Source: an uncultured Lentibacter sp. (GTDB taxonomy: Bacteria; Pseudomonadota; Alphaproteobacteria; Rhodobacterales; Rhodobacteraceae). From it: a DNA stretch of 64,000 nt. The stretch's first letter is position 1. Every line of letters starts with the position of its first letter. The stretch covers positions 1 to 64,000 of the forward strand of contig NZ_CAKZKL010000025.1 in NCBI RefSeq assembly GCF_937123735.1. Reading direction: 5' to 3'. Positions 26,796 through 35,813 of the stretch are shown here, in pieces. The translations under genes were made by a program, and so were the position numbers. The notes under the pieces are model-generated. The model was not told the DNA's origin, did not search any database, and was given only the letters and a program-made list of their open reading frames with translations.

Positions 26796-27248
26796 TCAAA
26801 GCGCGCGGGCTTGCAGCTTGTCGAGCACCGAAAAAAACGTCCTGAGGTCTTCGGGCGCAATGTCTTGCGTCAGCATTTCCTGCCGCTTGCGCATCACAAC
26901 AACAACCCGCTCAAAAACCGCCCGCCCCTGGGCGGAAAGGGTCAAGGTCTGCTGGCGCTGGTCTGTTGCTGCCGCACCCGCTTTCAAAAGCGCGCGCCCC
27001 TTCAAAGACTTCACCGCGCGGCTCACCTGCCCCTTGTCAATCTGGGTGTGGCGCGCAATCTCGGCCGCTGTCGTCTGGCCACGGGCCTCGATAGAGGCCA
27101 ACATCCGCCATTCTGTCAGCGTCAGGTCGCAATGCGCGGCCAATGTGGCACTCGCCTGAGCGTTCAATGTGTTCTGAACCCGCGCAATGCGGAAAGTCAC
27201 AAAGGACGACAGGTCTTGGAAACTCGGGGAAGCTGTCGGTTTTTTCAT
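26796..27248 (-). CDS. MarR-family transcriptional regulator
   Basis: A 150-residue winged-helix regulator. The HTH region reads LTEWRMLASIEARGQTTAAE, then IARHTQIDKGQVSRAVKSLK, and the wing contains ATDQRQQTLTLSAQGRAVF. It is divergent from the tctC-tctB-tctA-sulfatase operon, and a 14-bp palindrome lies in the 97-base gap, so it very probably controls that operon and itself, likely as a repressor released by an aromatic or carboxylate ligand (inference from family). No Cys-based sensing is evident. Confidence 0.92.
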   Translation of the reverse strand: MKKPTASPSFQDLSSFVTFRIARVQNTLNAQASATLAAHCDLTLTEWRMLASIEARGQTTAAEIARHTQIDKGQVSRAVKSLKGRALLKAGAAATDQRQQTLTLSAQGRAVFERVVVVMRKRQEMLTQDIAPEDLRTFFSVLDKLQARAL

Positions 27249-27290
27249 AGCAATACTAGAGGCCAGTTTGCGAGGCTGTTCAACCTTATT

Positions 27291-27304
27291 GTTGACAGGT
27301 CAAC
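27291..27304. promoter_or_regulatory. Probable MarR operator upstream of tctC
   Basis: GTTGAC-AG-GTCAAC is a perfect inverted repeat of 6-bp arms in the marR/tctC divergent gap, 42 bases before the tctC start. The size and symmetry suit a MarR dimer. Confidence 0.65.
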
Positions 27305-27345
27305 TAATTTCCACAAGGCTGCCCCTGTTTCTAGGGAGGAATCAC

Positions 27346-28296
27346 ATGCAAAATTACCTGAAAGGGGCCCTCGCGGCCCTGACACTGAGCTTGGGGCTGA
27401 CGGCTGCGCCAGCCACGGCCGAAAGCTGGGCACCTGAAGGCCCCATCAAGATGATCATCGCCTTCAACGCCGGCGGCGGGGCCGACACCCACGCAAGGCT
27501 GGTCGCGGAAGATCTGCAAACGACAATGGGTTGGGATGTCATTCCCGAACAAATCACCGGCAAGGGCGGGCTGAACGCCCTTGTGGCCCTGCGCGACATG
27601 CCCGCCGATGGCACCGCCATCGCACTGGTTGTGACAGAATCCCTGGGCTATAACGCCCGCGCTGCCAAATCGGCGGGCATCACTCCGACAGATTTCACCC
27701 CGCTCACCACCACCGCCGGCTTTCAGATGGGAATCATCGCCAAGGCCGACCGCGGCTGGACAACCTTCGGTGACGTGCTCGGCGCGGCGAAAGCCGGGGA
27801 GGACATCCGCTTTGGCGTGATGAGCCCCAAGCTCGCCGATCTGGCCTATGTCATCGGCGCGGCAAATGATGTCGCGTTCAACATCATCGAAGTGAAAGGC
27901 GGCCGCGCCACGCTTGATGGCGTCATTGCCGGCGATATGGACGTGAGCTTCGTGGCGGGGGCGCAAGGCAAAGCCGTCGCCTCTGGCGCGCTGGTCAACC
28001 TCGCTTCGGCCATGAGCGAACCGTTGAAGCAGACGCCCGACGCCCCGCTTCTGGCCGCGTACAACGTGCCCTTCAACGCCAACGGCCATTTCGCCTTTGT
28101 GGCGCCCAAGGGCCTGCCCGAAGCGGCCCGCACCGCGCTGAGCGAGGCCATCGCAAAAGCCACAGCCAGCGGCAAGGCCTCCGGCATGATCAAGAAGGCC
28201 TTTGGCGGCAACGTCAACATCATGGGCGCCGATCTGCAATCCCTGCTTGAGCGCGATTATGACGCCGCCGGCGCCCTCATGGAGGCGGCCCAGTAA
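27346..28296 (+). CDS. tctC: Tripartite tricarboxylate transporter binding protein (TctC family)
   Basis: A 316-residue periplasmic binding protein. Signal peptide residues 1-25 (YLKGALAALTLSLGLTAAPA). The mature protein starts ESWAPEGPIKMIIAFNAGGG with the PWxAGG-like ligand loop and has ITGKGGLNALVALRDMPADG typical of TctC. It captures a di- or tricarboxylate-like compound and delivers it to TctAB. ATG 27346 has GGGAGGA with a spacing of 5. It starts an operon with tctB, tctA and a sulfatase, pointing to a sulfated or aromatic acid substrate (inference). Confidence 0.92.
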   Translation: MQNYLKGALAALTLSLGLTAAPATAESWAPEGPIKMIIAFNAGGGADTHARLVAEDLQTTMGWDVIPEQITGKGGLNALVALRDMPADGTAIALVVTESLGYNARAAKSAGITPTDFTPLTTTAGFQMGIIAKADRGWTTFGDVLGAAKAGEDIRFGVMSPKLADLAYVIGAANDVAFNIIEVKGGRATLDGVIAGDMDVSFVAGAQGKAVASGALVNLASAMSEPLKQTPDAPLLAAYNVPFNANGHFAFVAPKGLPEAARTALSEAIAKATASGKASGMIKKAFGGNVNIMGADLQSLLERDYDAAGALMEAAQ

Positions 28297-28316
28297 GCGG
28301 GCACAGAGGCAAGACC

Positions 28317-28865
28317 ATGCAAAAGCTCTCATCTGATCGCTGGCTTGGCCTTCTGGTCTTTGCCTTTGCGCTGGTCTTGCTCTTTGTCTGGATTCCGCTG
28401 GACACGGAAACCGGGCTGCTTGAAAAACTGCGCCGGCGTGTGCTCATCGGCGACGCATTGGGGCCAACGGTGGCAGGCTGTGTCCTCCTGCTCGGGGCCG
28501 TGCTGACATGGCTGAGGCCTGATCCGTGCGCGCCCCGCTTGCGGCCTGAAAACCTGCGCTGGATCGCTGCGCTCACGCTTGTCTTTGCGCTGTCGTTGGC
28601 GCTCATGCGCCACCTCGGCCCCCTTGTTGGCAGCTTGACAGACACGGGCTACCGCCCGCTGCGCAACACTCTGCCGTGGAAATACATCGGCTATATCACC
28701 GGCGGCACCCTGATGGTTGCCGCGCTCAGCGGCATGGCCCAACCGGCACAGAAAAGACGGCTCTGGGCGCTCCTGCTCACCGGTTTTTGCGCCGCAACAC
28801 TCATAGCCCTCGCCTATGATCTGCCCTTTGAAGACCTGCTCTTGCCGCCCAACGGAGACCTGTGA
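28317..28865 (+). CDS. tctB: TctB, small membrane subunit of TTT transporter
   Basis: A 182-residue protein with four or five hydrophobic segments: LGLLVFAFALVLLFVWIPL (about 10-28), PTVAGCVLLLGAVLTW, WIAALTLVFALSLALM and LLTGFCAATLIALAY. This is the topology of TctB proteins. It lies between tctC and tctA; the stop touches the tctA start (TGATG). Sequence of TctB is poorly conserved, so identity rests on topology and place. Confidence 0.85.
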   Translation: MQKLSSDRWLGLLVFAFALVLLFVWIPLDTETGLLEKLRRRVLIGDALGPTVAGCVLLLGAVLTWLRPDPCAPRLRPENLRWIAALTLVFALSLALMRHLGPLVGSLTDTGYRPLRNTLPWKYIGYITGGTLMVAALSGMAQPAQKRRLWALLLTGFCAATLIALAYDLPFEDLLLPPNGDL

Positions 28866-30433
28866 TGGATATCTGGGGCCACATCCAGCTTGGCGTTCAG
28901 GCCGTGTTCTTTGCCAATCCGGCTTTCGAGCTCTTTGGCCTTGGCGTTTCCATCGTGCTGGTGATGGTCGCCGCAGGCTTCGTGCTCGGCATCGTTGTCG
29001 GCGCGACCCCGGGCCTTGCCGGCCCCATCGCCATGGCCATTTCCTTGCCAATCCTGATTTCGGTCTTTGGCTATTCCGTCGACGCGCTGCTGCCCGTTCT
29101 CGGCTTTCTGATCGGGATAATGAAAGGCGCCACAGTCGGCGGCGCGGTGCCTGCCATTCTCTTCAACACCCCCGGCACGCCCGATGCCTATATGACAGCG
29201 CTTGATGGCTTTCCCATGTCCCGGCGCGGCGAGGCCAAGCGTGCCTTGAAAATCGCGCATCTGTCTTCGGCCTCGGGAGATACCTTCTCTGATGTGGTGC
29301 TGGTGCTCTGCGCGCCGTTTCTGGCCATCCTCGTGGAGCGCTATCTTGATCTGCCCGAAAAAGCTGCGCTCCTGCTTTTGTCACTGGCCTTCATCGCCTC
29401 GGTCATTGGCGGCTCTGTCGGCAAAGGGCTGATCTCGATGGGGCTGGGCCTGCTGGCCGCGATGATCGCCACGGGAGAAGACTTCTACCCCCGCCTCACC
29501 ATGGGCGCCCCGGGCCTGTCCGGCGGCATCCCCCTTGCCGCCGCCATCCTCGGTGTGCTGATCATCGGAGAGGTTTTCAAATCGCTGGAAGAGTTGCGCA
29601 GCGAAGGCCCCCAAAAGGTCGCGCGTGACACACAGAGCCGCCAAAAACACCGCCTCTGGCCCGAGTTGCCGCGCCTCTGGCCCCACATTCTGCGCTCCTC
29701 CATCGTTGGCACAGCCATCGGCGCACTGCCGGGGGTTGGCAGCACGCTTGCCGCAACGCTCGGCTACACCATGGCCTCGCGCAGCCATGCCAAAACAGGG
29801 CGCACGCCCGCCTTCGGCCAAGGCGCGCCCGAAGGCATCGCCGCAACCGAGGCGGCCAATTCCTCGGTCTCCGGCGCCAACCTCATCCCCGTTCTGTCTC
29901 TCGGCATCCCAGGCAACGCCGCCGCCGTCTTCCTGATCCTCGCAATGGAAAGTATCGGCGGATTTACCCCCGGCCCCTCGGTCTTTGCCCTGCCCGCCAG
30001 CGGCACCAACCCGGAGCTTGTCATCGCCTTTGGCCTCTTCACGGCCATGTTCTGCGCCAATGCCCTGAACTGGACACTGGGCGGCCTCTTCATGCGGCAG
30101 GTCGGCATCATGAGCCGGGTGCCAAAGGCAATCCTTCTGCCTGTCGTGCTGCTGCTGACGCTTACAGCGATCTATGTTCAGGAAGGCAAAATGCTCGCCG
30201 TCTGGATCACCCTCGCCTTCGGGCTTCTGGGCTATCTCATGCGCCGCACCGGCATCTCGCCCCTGCCCTTCGTCATCGCCTTCATCCTGGCGGGCAAGCT
30301 GGAAGCCACCGCGCGCCAGGCGTTCGCCGCCACAGGCAGCGACCCGTGGTTGCTCTTCTCCAGCCCGATTGCCTTCACCTTCACCTCCCTCGCCATTTTT
30401 GTCGTCTTCTGGAACCTCAGAGGCCGCAAATGA
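28865..30433 (+). CDS. tctA: TctA, large membrane permease of TTT transporter
   Basis: A 522-residue permease with about twelve membrane helices. The signature segments GATPGLAGPIAMAISLPILI, GGAVPAILFNTPGTPDAYMT and EAANSSVSGANLIPVLSLGI (with PGN next) are characteristic of TctA. It should use the ion gradient to carry the ligand brought by TctC. I prefer ATG 28865 to the GTG at 28862, because GGAG at 28854-28857 is 7 bases from the ATG. The stop overlaps the sulfatase start as ATGA. Confidence 0.95.
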   Translation: MDIWGHIQLGVQAVFFANPAFELFGLGVSIVLVMVAAGFVLGIVVGATPGLAGPIAMAISLPILISVFGYSVDALLPVLGFLIGIMKGATVGGAVPAILFNTPGTPDAYMTALDGFPMSRRGEAKRALKIAHLSSASGDTFSDVVLVLCAPFLAILVERYLDLPEKAALLLLSLAFIASVIGGSVGKGLISMGLGLLAAMIATGEDFYPRLTMGAPGLSGGIPLAAAILGVLIIGEVFKSLEELRSEGPQKVARDTQSRQKHRLWPELPRLWPHILRSSIVGTAIGALPGVGSTLAATLGYTMASRSHAKTGRTPAFGQGAPEGIAATEAANSSVSGANLIPVLSLGIPGNAAAVFLILAMESIGGFTPGPSVFALPASGTNPELVIAFGLFTAMFCANALNWTLGGLFMRQVGIMSRVPKAILLPVVLLLTLTAIYVQEGKMLAVWITLAFGLLGYLMRRTGISPLPFVIAFILAGKLEATARQAFAATGSDPWLLFSSPIAFTFTSLAIFVVFWNLRGRK

Positions 30434-31878
30434 CTTTGCCGATGAAAGACCAGACCATGACCAAAGGACTTGTTGTCATCCTCTCCGATGAACACCGCGC
30501 TGACGCGATGAGCTGCGCGGGCCACCCTTTCGTGCACACACCAAACCTTGATGCCCTCGCCGCCCGTGGCACGCGCTTCACCGATGCCTATACCCCCAGC
30601 CCCATCTGCGTGCCCGCGCGCGCCTCTTTTGCCACCGCGCAGCATGTTCACAAAACCGGCCACTGGGACAATTCCATGCCCTACACAGGCACACCGCAAA
30701 GCTGGGGCCATGTGCTTCAGCGGGGCGGCGTGCAGGTCGAATCTGTGGGCAAACTGCACTACCGCGACCCCTCTGACCCTGTGGGGTTTGATCACGAGCA
30801 CATCCCAATGATGGTCAAAGACGGGGTCGGCATGGTCTTCGCCTCCATCCGCCGCGAAGACGAGCGCATCCAAGCGCAGGGGCGTATGCTGGGCGAGTAT
30901 ATCGGCCCGGGCGAAAGCGCCTACACGCGCTATGATGAGGCCGTGGTCGCGCGCGCCGCCCAGTGGTTTGCCGACAAGGCCACCTCAAACGATGCGCGCC
31001 CCTGGTGTCTTTACATCGGTCTGGTCGCGCCGCACTTCCCGCTGGTCTGCCCTGAGCCGTTCTTTTCCAAATACCGCCAGATGAACCTGCCAGAGCCCAA
31101 GCTTCTGCCGCGCGACGGCTATGTGCAGCACCCCTGGGTGGCAAAGCAAAACGCCTTTATGGACAGCGAGTCTGCCTTCAAATCCAAGGAAGAGCGCAAA
31201 GACGCCATCGCCGCCTATTGGGGCCTGTGCGAATGGCTCGATCACAATGTGGGGCGCATTCTGGCGGCCCTCGAAAGCGCGGGCCTGAGCGCCGACATCC
31301 TTTACGCCTCCGATCATGGCGACAACGCCGGTGCGCGCGGCCTCTGGGGCAAATCCAACATGTATCGCGAAAGCGTGAGCATCCCCATGATCGCAGCGGT
31401 TGAGGGCCTGCCCGCCGGGACCTGCACGACACCGGTTTCCTTGCTGGATCTCTCCCGCACCATCCCTGCGGTGTTCGGGCTCAACTGGGCTGGCGAAAGT
31501 GATGGCCGCCCGCTGCAAGACATCGCCCGCGCGCCACATGATCCCGCGCGCGAAATCCTCTCGCAATACCACGCCGCAGGCGCTGTTTCAGGAGCTTACA
31601 TGCTGCGCAAGGGGCGCTGGAAATATATCGAATATATCGGCTTTGAGCCCGAACTGTTTGACCTTGAAGAAGACCCGGAAGAAGCCACCAATCTCGCTGT
31701 GCAGCAGCCCGCAGAGCTGGCAAGGCTGGCGCGCCTTCTGCGCCAGCACGTCGATCCAGCCGCAGCCGATACCGCCGCCTTTGCGGCCCAAGATGCTCTG
31801 GTGGCGCAGCACGGCGGCCGCGAAAAGGCGCTGGCGCTGGGCGCGCGCGGGGCAACACCGCCACCAAACCTGCATTAA
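30430..31878 (+). CDS. Type I sulfatase, in tct operon
   Basis: A 482-residue sulfatase. VVILSDEHRADAMSCAGHPF holds the metal-binding Asp, PSPICVPARASFATA contains the CxPxR formylglycine motif, and the Asp-His of ASDHGDNAGARGLWGKSNMY forms the second metal site. The C-terminal part GRWKYIEYIGFEPELFDLEE is as in choline-sulfatase and arylsulfatase relatives. A cytoplasmic enzyme by eye (no signal peptide). I chose ATG 30430, overlapping the tctA stop; ATGs at 30442 and 30457 are also possible. It likely removes sulfate from the compound imported by TctCBA (inference from the operon). An anaerobic or copper maturation enzyme is not encoded here. Confidence 0.93.
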   Translation: MTLPMKDQTMTKGLVVILSDEHRADAMSCAGHPFVHTPNLDALAARGTRFTDAYTPSPICVPARASFATAQHVHKTGHWDNSMPYTGTPQSWGHVLQRGGVQVESVGKLHYRDPSDPVGFDHEHIPMMVKDGVGMVFASIRREDERIQAQGRMLGEYIGPGESAYTRYDEAVVARAAQWFADKATSNDARPWCLYIGLVAPHFPLVCPEPFFSKYRQMNLPEPKLLPRDGYVQHPWVAKQNAFMDSESAFKSKEERKDAIAAYWGLCEWLDHNVGRILAALESAGLSADILYASDHGDNAGARGLWGKSNMYRESVSIPMIAAVEGLPAGTCTTPVSLLDLSRTIPAVFGLNWAGESDGRPLQDIARAPHDPAREILSQYHAAGAVSGAYMLRKGRWKYIEYIGFEPELFDLEEDPEEATNLAVQQPAELARLARLLRQHVDPAAADTAAFAAQDALVAQHGGREKALALGARGATPPPNLH

Positions 31879-31908
31879 CGGCAGTGCAAGGGGCGCAGGC
31901 CGGCGCGC

Positions 31909-32421
31909 TCAACGGGCCGGTTTGTTGGCTCCCTCTGACGCCAGAAGCGGCGAAAACTCGGCCAGAACCGCTTGGTAAACGGCGCGCTTGAACGGCACGA
32001 TATTGGCCACAAGCTCGTCGGCGGGCAGCCAGCGCCACTCGGAAAATTCGGGGTGCTCGGTGGCGATATTGATGTCCCCATCCGCCCCCAGAAAGCGCAT
32101 CAGAAACCACTTCTGCGCCTGCCCGCGAAAGCGCCCTTTCCAGATCTTGGGCACAAGATCATGGGGCAAATCATAGGGCAGCCAGCCCGCGCTTTCCGCC
32201 TCGATACGCACCTTGTCGGCGCGCACACCGGTTTCCTCCCAAAGCTCGCGCAGGGCTGCGGCGCGCGCCTCCTCGCCGTCGTCCACGCCGCCCTGCGGCA
32301 TCTGCCAGGCGTCCTGATCGCGGTCGCGCCGCTGGCCGACAAACACATGCCCGGCTGGGTTCACGAGCATCACACCCACACAGGGGCGATAGGGCAGTTT
32401 TGCAATCTCTTCAGGGCGCAT
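31909..32421 (-). CDS. rppH: RppH, RNA pyrophosphohydrolase (Nudix)
   Basis: A 170-residue Nudix hydrolase that removes pyrophosphate from 5' triphosphate RNA, starting mRNA decay. It has [39 protein letters not shown] and the Nudix box [20 protein letters not shown] ending TGV, and [20 protein letters not shown] as in RppH. It is the last of a minus-strand run below ctpA, 9 bases after the TauE-type gene. Convergent with the sulfatase gene. Confidence 0.93.
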   Translation of the reverse strand: MRPEEIAKLPYRPCVGVMLVNPAGHVFVGQRRDRDQDAWQMPQGGVDDGEEARAAALRELWEETGVRADKVRIEAESAGWLPYDLPHDLVPKIWKGRFRGQAQKWFLMRFLGADGDINIATEHPEFSEWRWLPADELVANIVPFKRAVYQAVLAEFSPLLASEGANKPAR

Positions 32422-32430
32422 CAGGGCTCC

Positions 32431-33171
32431 TCACTTCAGGAAAAACAATAGCGTCATAGCAAGCCCCACCGCAACGATGGCGGCGCGCAGAAGCTTCATA
32501 TTGGTGATCTTGCGCGCATAGGCCGCGCCAAAATAGCCCCCCGCCGTGGTTGCCAGCGCCAGCACAAGCGCGCTTTTCCACGCGATCAGCCCCGCCACAG
32601 CCAGCGCCGTAGCCGAAACGATCGAGAGCAGCGCAGACATCAGGTTTTTCAGCCCGTTCATCCCATGCAGGTTCTGAAACCCCATGACTCCGAAGGCCGC
32701 CAGCAGCATGATCCCAAGGCCACCGTTGAAATAGCCGCCATAGATCGACACCGCCATCAGCGCCGCGCTGCCACCCCAGATGCCAAGCCCGCGGCCCTTG
32801 AGCATCTGCAATATCTTCGGCCCCGCCGCAAAAACGCCTGTGGCCAGCAAAAGAAGCCAAGGCACAAGCCCCACAAAAGCCGCCTCGCTGGTGATGGTGA
32901 GCAAAAACGCGCCAATAAGCCCGCCCAACGCGGCAATCGCCAGCATGGCCCGCAAACTCACAGCGCCCTCGGCCTGCATGTCATGGCGAAAGGCCCAGGC
33001 ACTGCCCGCATAACCCGGTATCGCCGTCAGCGTCGCCGTGGCATTGGCCATGATCGGCGGCACCCCGATCCAGACAAGCGCCGGAAAGGAAATAAACGTG
33101 CCACCCCCCGCAACCGCATTGAGCGCCCCCGCAGCAAAGCCCGCAGCGCATAAAATAATGAGTTCCAACAT
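32431..33171 (-). CDS. TauE/SafE-family permease
   Basis: A 246-residue membrane protein with about eight helices. The family motif ALNAVAGGGTFISFPALVW (about residues 15-33) repeats in the second half as YFNGGLGIMLLAAFG. Such proteins export sulfite, sulfoacetate or other organosulfur anions. I chose ATG 33171, since the upstream extension (to 33273) is unrelated. It lies between ctpA and rppH; two sulfatases in the window make a sulfur role plausible but not shown. Confidence 0.88.
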   Translation of the reverse strand: MLELIILCAAGFAAGALNAVAGGGTFISFPALVWIGVPPIMANATATLTAIPGYAGSAWAFRHDMQAEGAVSLRAMLAIAALGGLIGAFLLTITSEAAFVGLVPWLLLLATGVFAAGPKILQMLKGRGLGIWGGSAALMAVSIYGGYFNGGLGIMLLAAFGVMGFQNLHGMNGLKNLMSALLSIVSATALAVAGLIAWKSALVLALATTAGGYFGAAYARKITNMKLLRAAIVAVGLAMTLLFFLK

Positions 33172-33270
33172 GGCTGCTCCCCTCTTGCGCAAGCCTTCTG
33201 ACCCAAGCTCCACCGCGCCGCAAGCGCCGAATAGGCCAAGACCTGGCCCGCCCGGCTCAAAGCGCACACA

Positions 33271-33302
33271 CAAAAGGGCCGCCCGCTTTTCGGAGCGGCC
33301 CT
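33271..33302 (-). terminator. Terminator after ctpA
   Basis: An 8-bp stem AGGGCCGC/GCGGCCCT with a 12-base loop (33275-33302) is followed on the minus strand by TTTTG. It lies 18 bases below the ctpA stop and separates it from the TauE-type gene. Confidence 0.85.
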
Positions 33303-33320
33303 GTTGTGGGTCCGGCCTGC

Positions 33321-34661
33321 TTACTTGCTGTCCGGCCCGAGGGCCGAGAGGCCCTTGAGAATGTCGAGCGCATAGGCGAGTTGGTAGTCCTCTTCGCGCA
33401 GCTTGGCAGCGGCGAGTGCTTCGTCCTGCTCTTTCTTGATCTGCTCGATCTCGTCTTGCGTCAGGCTGTCATTGCTGATCGCGCCGCGCAGATCCGCCTC
33501 CGTGCGGGCCTTGAAGGCGCTCTCCTCCTCTGCCGTATCCGCCTCCGGCGTGCGGCGCGGTTGCTCCACAACAATATCCGGCGAGACGCCGAGCGCCTGA
33601 ATGGAACGCCCGGAGGGGGTGTAATAGCGCGCTGTGGTCAGCCGCATGGCCCCTTCTCCGCGCAGCTGCATCAAGGTCTGCACCGAGCCCTTGCCAAAGC
33701 TCTTGGTGCCCACAACGATCGCACGGCGATGGTCTTGCAGCGCACCGGCCACAATTTCAGACGCCGAGGCCGAGCCGCCATTGATCAGGACGACCAAAGG
33801 CTTGCCCTGCGTCAGATCGCCGGGCGTTGCGTTGAACCTGTCGCCATCTTCTGGCGCACGCCCGCGGGTCGAGACAATCTCGCCGGTTTCCAGAAAGGCA
33901 TCCGACACCGCAATCGCCTCGGTCAGCAAGCCACCGGGGTTGTTGCGCAGATCCAGGATAAAGCCGTTCACATTGTCCATTCCGCCGGCTTCGGCAACCT
34001 GCGCCTCGATTCCGGCCGCAAGGTTGGGCGAGGTCTGGCGGTTGAAGGTGGTGACCCGCAGCACAACGCTCTCGCCCTCAATGCGCGAGCGCACAGCCGT
34101 GAGCTTGATGGTGTCACGGATGATGGAAATTTCCATGGGCTCGTCTGCGCCCTCACGCGCCACGGTGATCACAATCTCGCTGCCCACAGGGCCGCGCATC
34201 AGATCAACCGCCTCATCCAGGGTCAACCCAAGCAGGCTCTCACCATCCACATGGGTGATAAAATCACCCGCTTCCACACCGGCTTCATCAGCGGGGGTTC
34301 CGTCCATTGGCGAGACGACTTTCACAAAGCCCTCTTCCTGGGTCACTTCAATCCCCAGCCCGCCAAACTCGCCGCTGGTTTGCACCTTCATCCCCTCGGC
34401 ATCTTCCGGGCTGAGGTAGCTGGAATGCGGGTCCAGCGATGTGAGCATCCCGTTGATGGCCGCTTCAATCAGCTCGCCTTCGTCAACCTCTTCCACATAT
34501 TGCGCCCGAATCCGTTCAAAAATATCCCCGAACAGATCAAGCTGCTGGTAGACATTGGATGTCTTGGAGGCGTCCTGCGCCAGCAGAGGTGCGGCCACCT
34601 GGGTGGTGAAAATCACCCCTGCCAGCGTGCCTGTTGCTGCGGCCATGAGAAATTTCTTCAT
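33321..34661 (-). CDS. ctpA: CtpA, C-terminal processing peptidase (S41)
   Basis: A 446-residue exported protease. Signal peptide residues 1-29 (FLMAAATGTLAGVIFTTQVA). A PDZ domain (about 95-180) shows GGLGIEVTQEEGFVKVVSP and GVEAGDFITHVDGESLLG. The catalytic Ser lies in NGGSASASEIVAGALQDHR (about 300-318) and the catalytic Lys in VGTKSFGKGSVQTLMQ. It processes or degrades periplasmic peptidoglycan-related proteins. It follows envC by 3 bases in the conserved rsfS-rlmH-gpmI-envC-ctpA order. EnvC and CtpA both act on the cell wall. Confidence 0.95.
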   Translation of the reverse strand: MKKFLMAAATGTLAGVIFTTQVAAPLLAQDASKTSNVYQQLDLFGDIFERIRAQYVEEVDEGELIEAAINGMLTSLDPHSSYLSPEDAEGMKVQTSGEFGGLGIEVTQEEGFVKVVSPMDGTPADEAGVEAGDFITHVDGESLLGLTLDEAVDLMRGPVGSEIVITVAREGADEPMEISIIRDTIKLTAVRSRIEGESVVLRVTTFNRQTSPNLAAGIEAQVAEAGGMDNVNGFILDLRNNPGGLLTEAIAVSDAFLETGEIVSTRGRAPEDGDRFNATPGDLTQGKPLVVLINGGSASASEIVAGALQDHRRAIVVGTKSFGKGSVQTLMQLRGEGAMRLTTARYYTPSGRSIQALGVSPDIVVEQPRRTPEADTAEEESAFKARTEADLRGAISNDSLTQDEIEQIKKEQDEALAAAKLREEDYQLAYALDILKGLSALGPDSK

Positions 34662-34664
34662 GTC

Positions 34665-35813
34665 TCACTCTTCCCTTTCTGTGCGAAACCAGTCTTGCGG
34701 GTTCACGGGTTCATTGTCTTCTCTTACTTCCAAATAGAGCGATTGTGAAAGGTCACTTCCGGTTCCTTCACCGACTTGTGTCAATATTTCCCCAACGCTG
34801 GCCTGTTTTCCGCCCATCAACCCAAGCGGAGCCCCCCGGGCGACCACCTCTCCGGTGCGCCCATAAACCAGATCCAGCCCGGCAAAGACCATCAACAGCC
34901 CGGCCTTGGGCTCAAGGATCAACACATTGCCAAAGTCCAGGAGCGGGCCCTGATAGCGGATGGTCGCCGCGGCCGGAGCACTTACCAAAGCGCGCGGGCG
35001 GGTGGCCACAACAAGCCCTGCCCGCACGATACCGGCCGCATCCGCCTCCCCGGCGCGGCGCAAAACGCGCCCCGCCACAGGCAGGGGCAGCTGGCCTTTG
35101 CGCAGGGTCACATCCTCATCAGCCGCCTGCCCCATGAGGGGCCCACCGCTGATCTCGCCAAGCCCACCGGCAAAGCTCTCAAGCGTCTCTGCCGTGGCCA
35201 GCAAGAGCGCGGTCTTGACGGCGTCCTCGCTGAACTTGCGTGGCAGCTCGGTGCGGTCGCCAATCGCCTGGCTCAAGGCGCTGCGCGCCTGCTGCACCGC
35301 GCCCAAGGCCTCTTGCAAGCGGCTCTCGGCCCCCGCCTGAAGCTGGCGCAGGCTGCTGACCTCGGCCAAAACCTCGCGCAGCTCTTCGGCCTGTGCGCTC
35401 AAAACAGGGGTCATCTGACTGACAATCATCCCGGCCCGCGCCGTGCCCAGCGCGCCTTGCGGATGCAAAAACAGGCTCGGCGACCCGGCCCGCCCACGCG
35501 CCTGCAACACCGTCAAAAGGGCTGCGATTTCCTCTTCCTGCCCGGCCAGGCGCAGGCTCAGCGCGCGCTCGCGAATGACTGCGCCACGCAGGCCGGCGCG
35601 CACAGCGCTCAGCCCGGCCTCAAAGGCGCGCACGGTCTCGCTCAGCGCGGCCACGCGGGCGCGCCCCCCCTTGGCCTCTTCCAACATCTGCTGGGCTGCA
35701 CGCAGCTCCTCAAGCGCCGCTTGCGCCGCAACCGCCGGGCGCAGAGGCTGCTGTGCATGAGCCCCCATTGGCGCACAGCAGAGCAGAGCAAAAAGAGCGC
35801 CAAAGAGCCTCAT
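34665..35813 (-). CDS. envC: EnvC-type murein hydrolase activator, degenerate LytM domain
   Basis: A 382-residue exported protein. Signal peptide 1-20 (LFGALFALLCCAPMGAHA). A long coiled coil (about 25-190) is rich in Ala, Leu and Glu, then a LytM/M23 domain (about 250-375) reads KGQLPLPVAGRVL, GNVLILEPKAGLLMVFAGLD and SQSLYLEVREDNEPVNPQDW. The Zn His residues of true M23 peptidases are missing, as expected for amidase activators of cell separation. The ATG overlaps the gpmI stop (ATGA). Confidence 0.9.
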   Translation of the reverse strand: MRLFGALFALLCCAPMGAHAQQPLRPAVAAQAALEELRAAQQMLEEAKGGRARVAALSETVRAFEAGLSAVRAGLRGAVIRERALSLRLAGQEEEIAALLTVLQARGRAGSPSLFLHPQGALGTARAGMIVSQMTPVLSAQAEELREVLAEVSSLRQLQAGAESRLQEALGAVQQARSALSQAIGDRTELPRKFSEDAVKTALLLATAETLESFAGGLGEISGGPLMGQAADEDVTLRKGQLPLPVAGRVLRRAGEADAAGIVRAGLVVATRPRALVSAPAAATIRYQGPLLDFGNVLILEPKAGLLMVFAGLDLVYGRTGEVVARGAPLGLMGGKQASVGEILTQVGEGTGSDLSQSLYLEVREDNEPVNPQDWFRTEREE

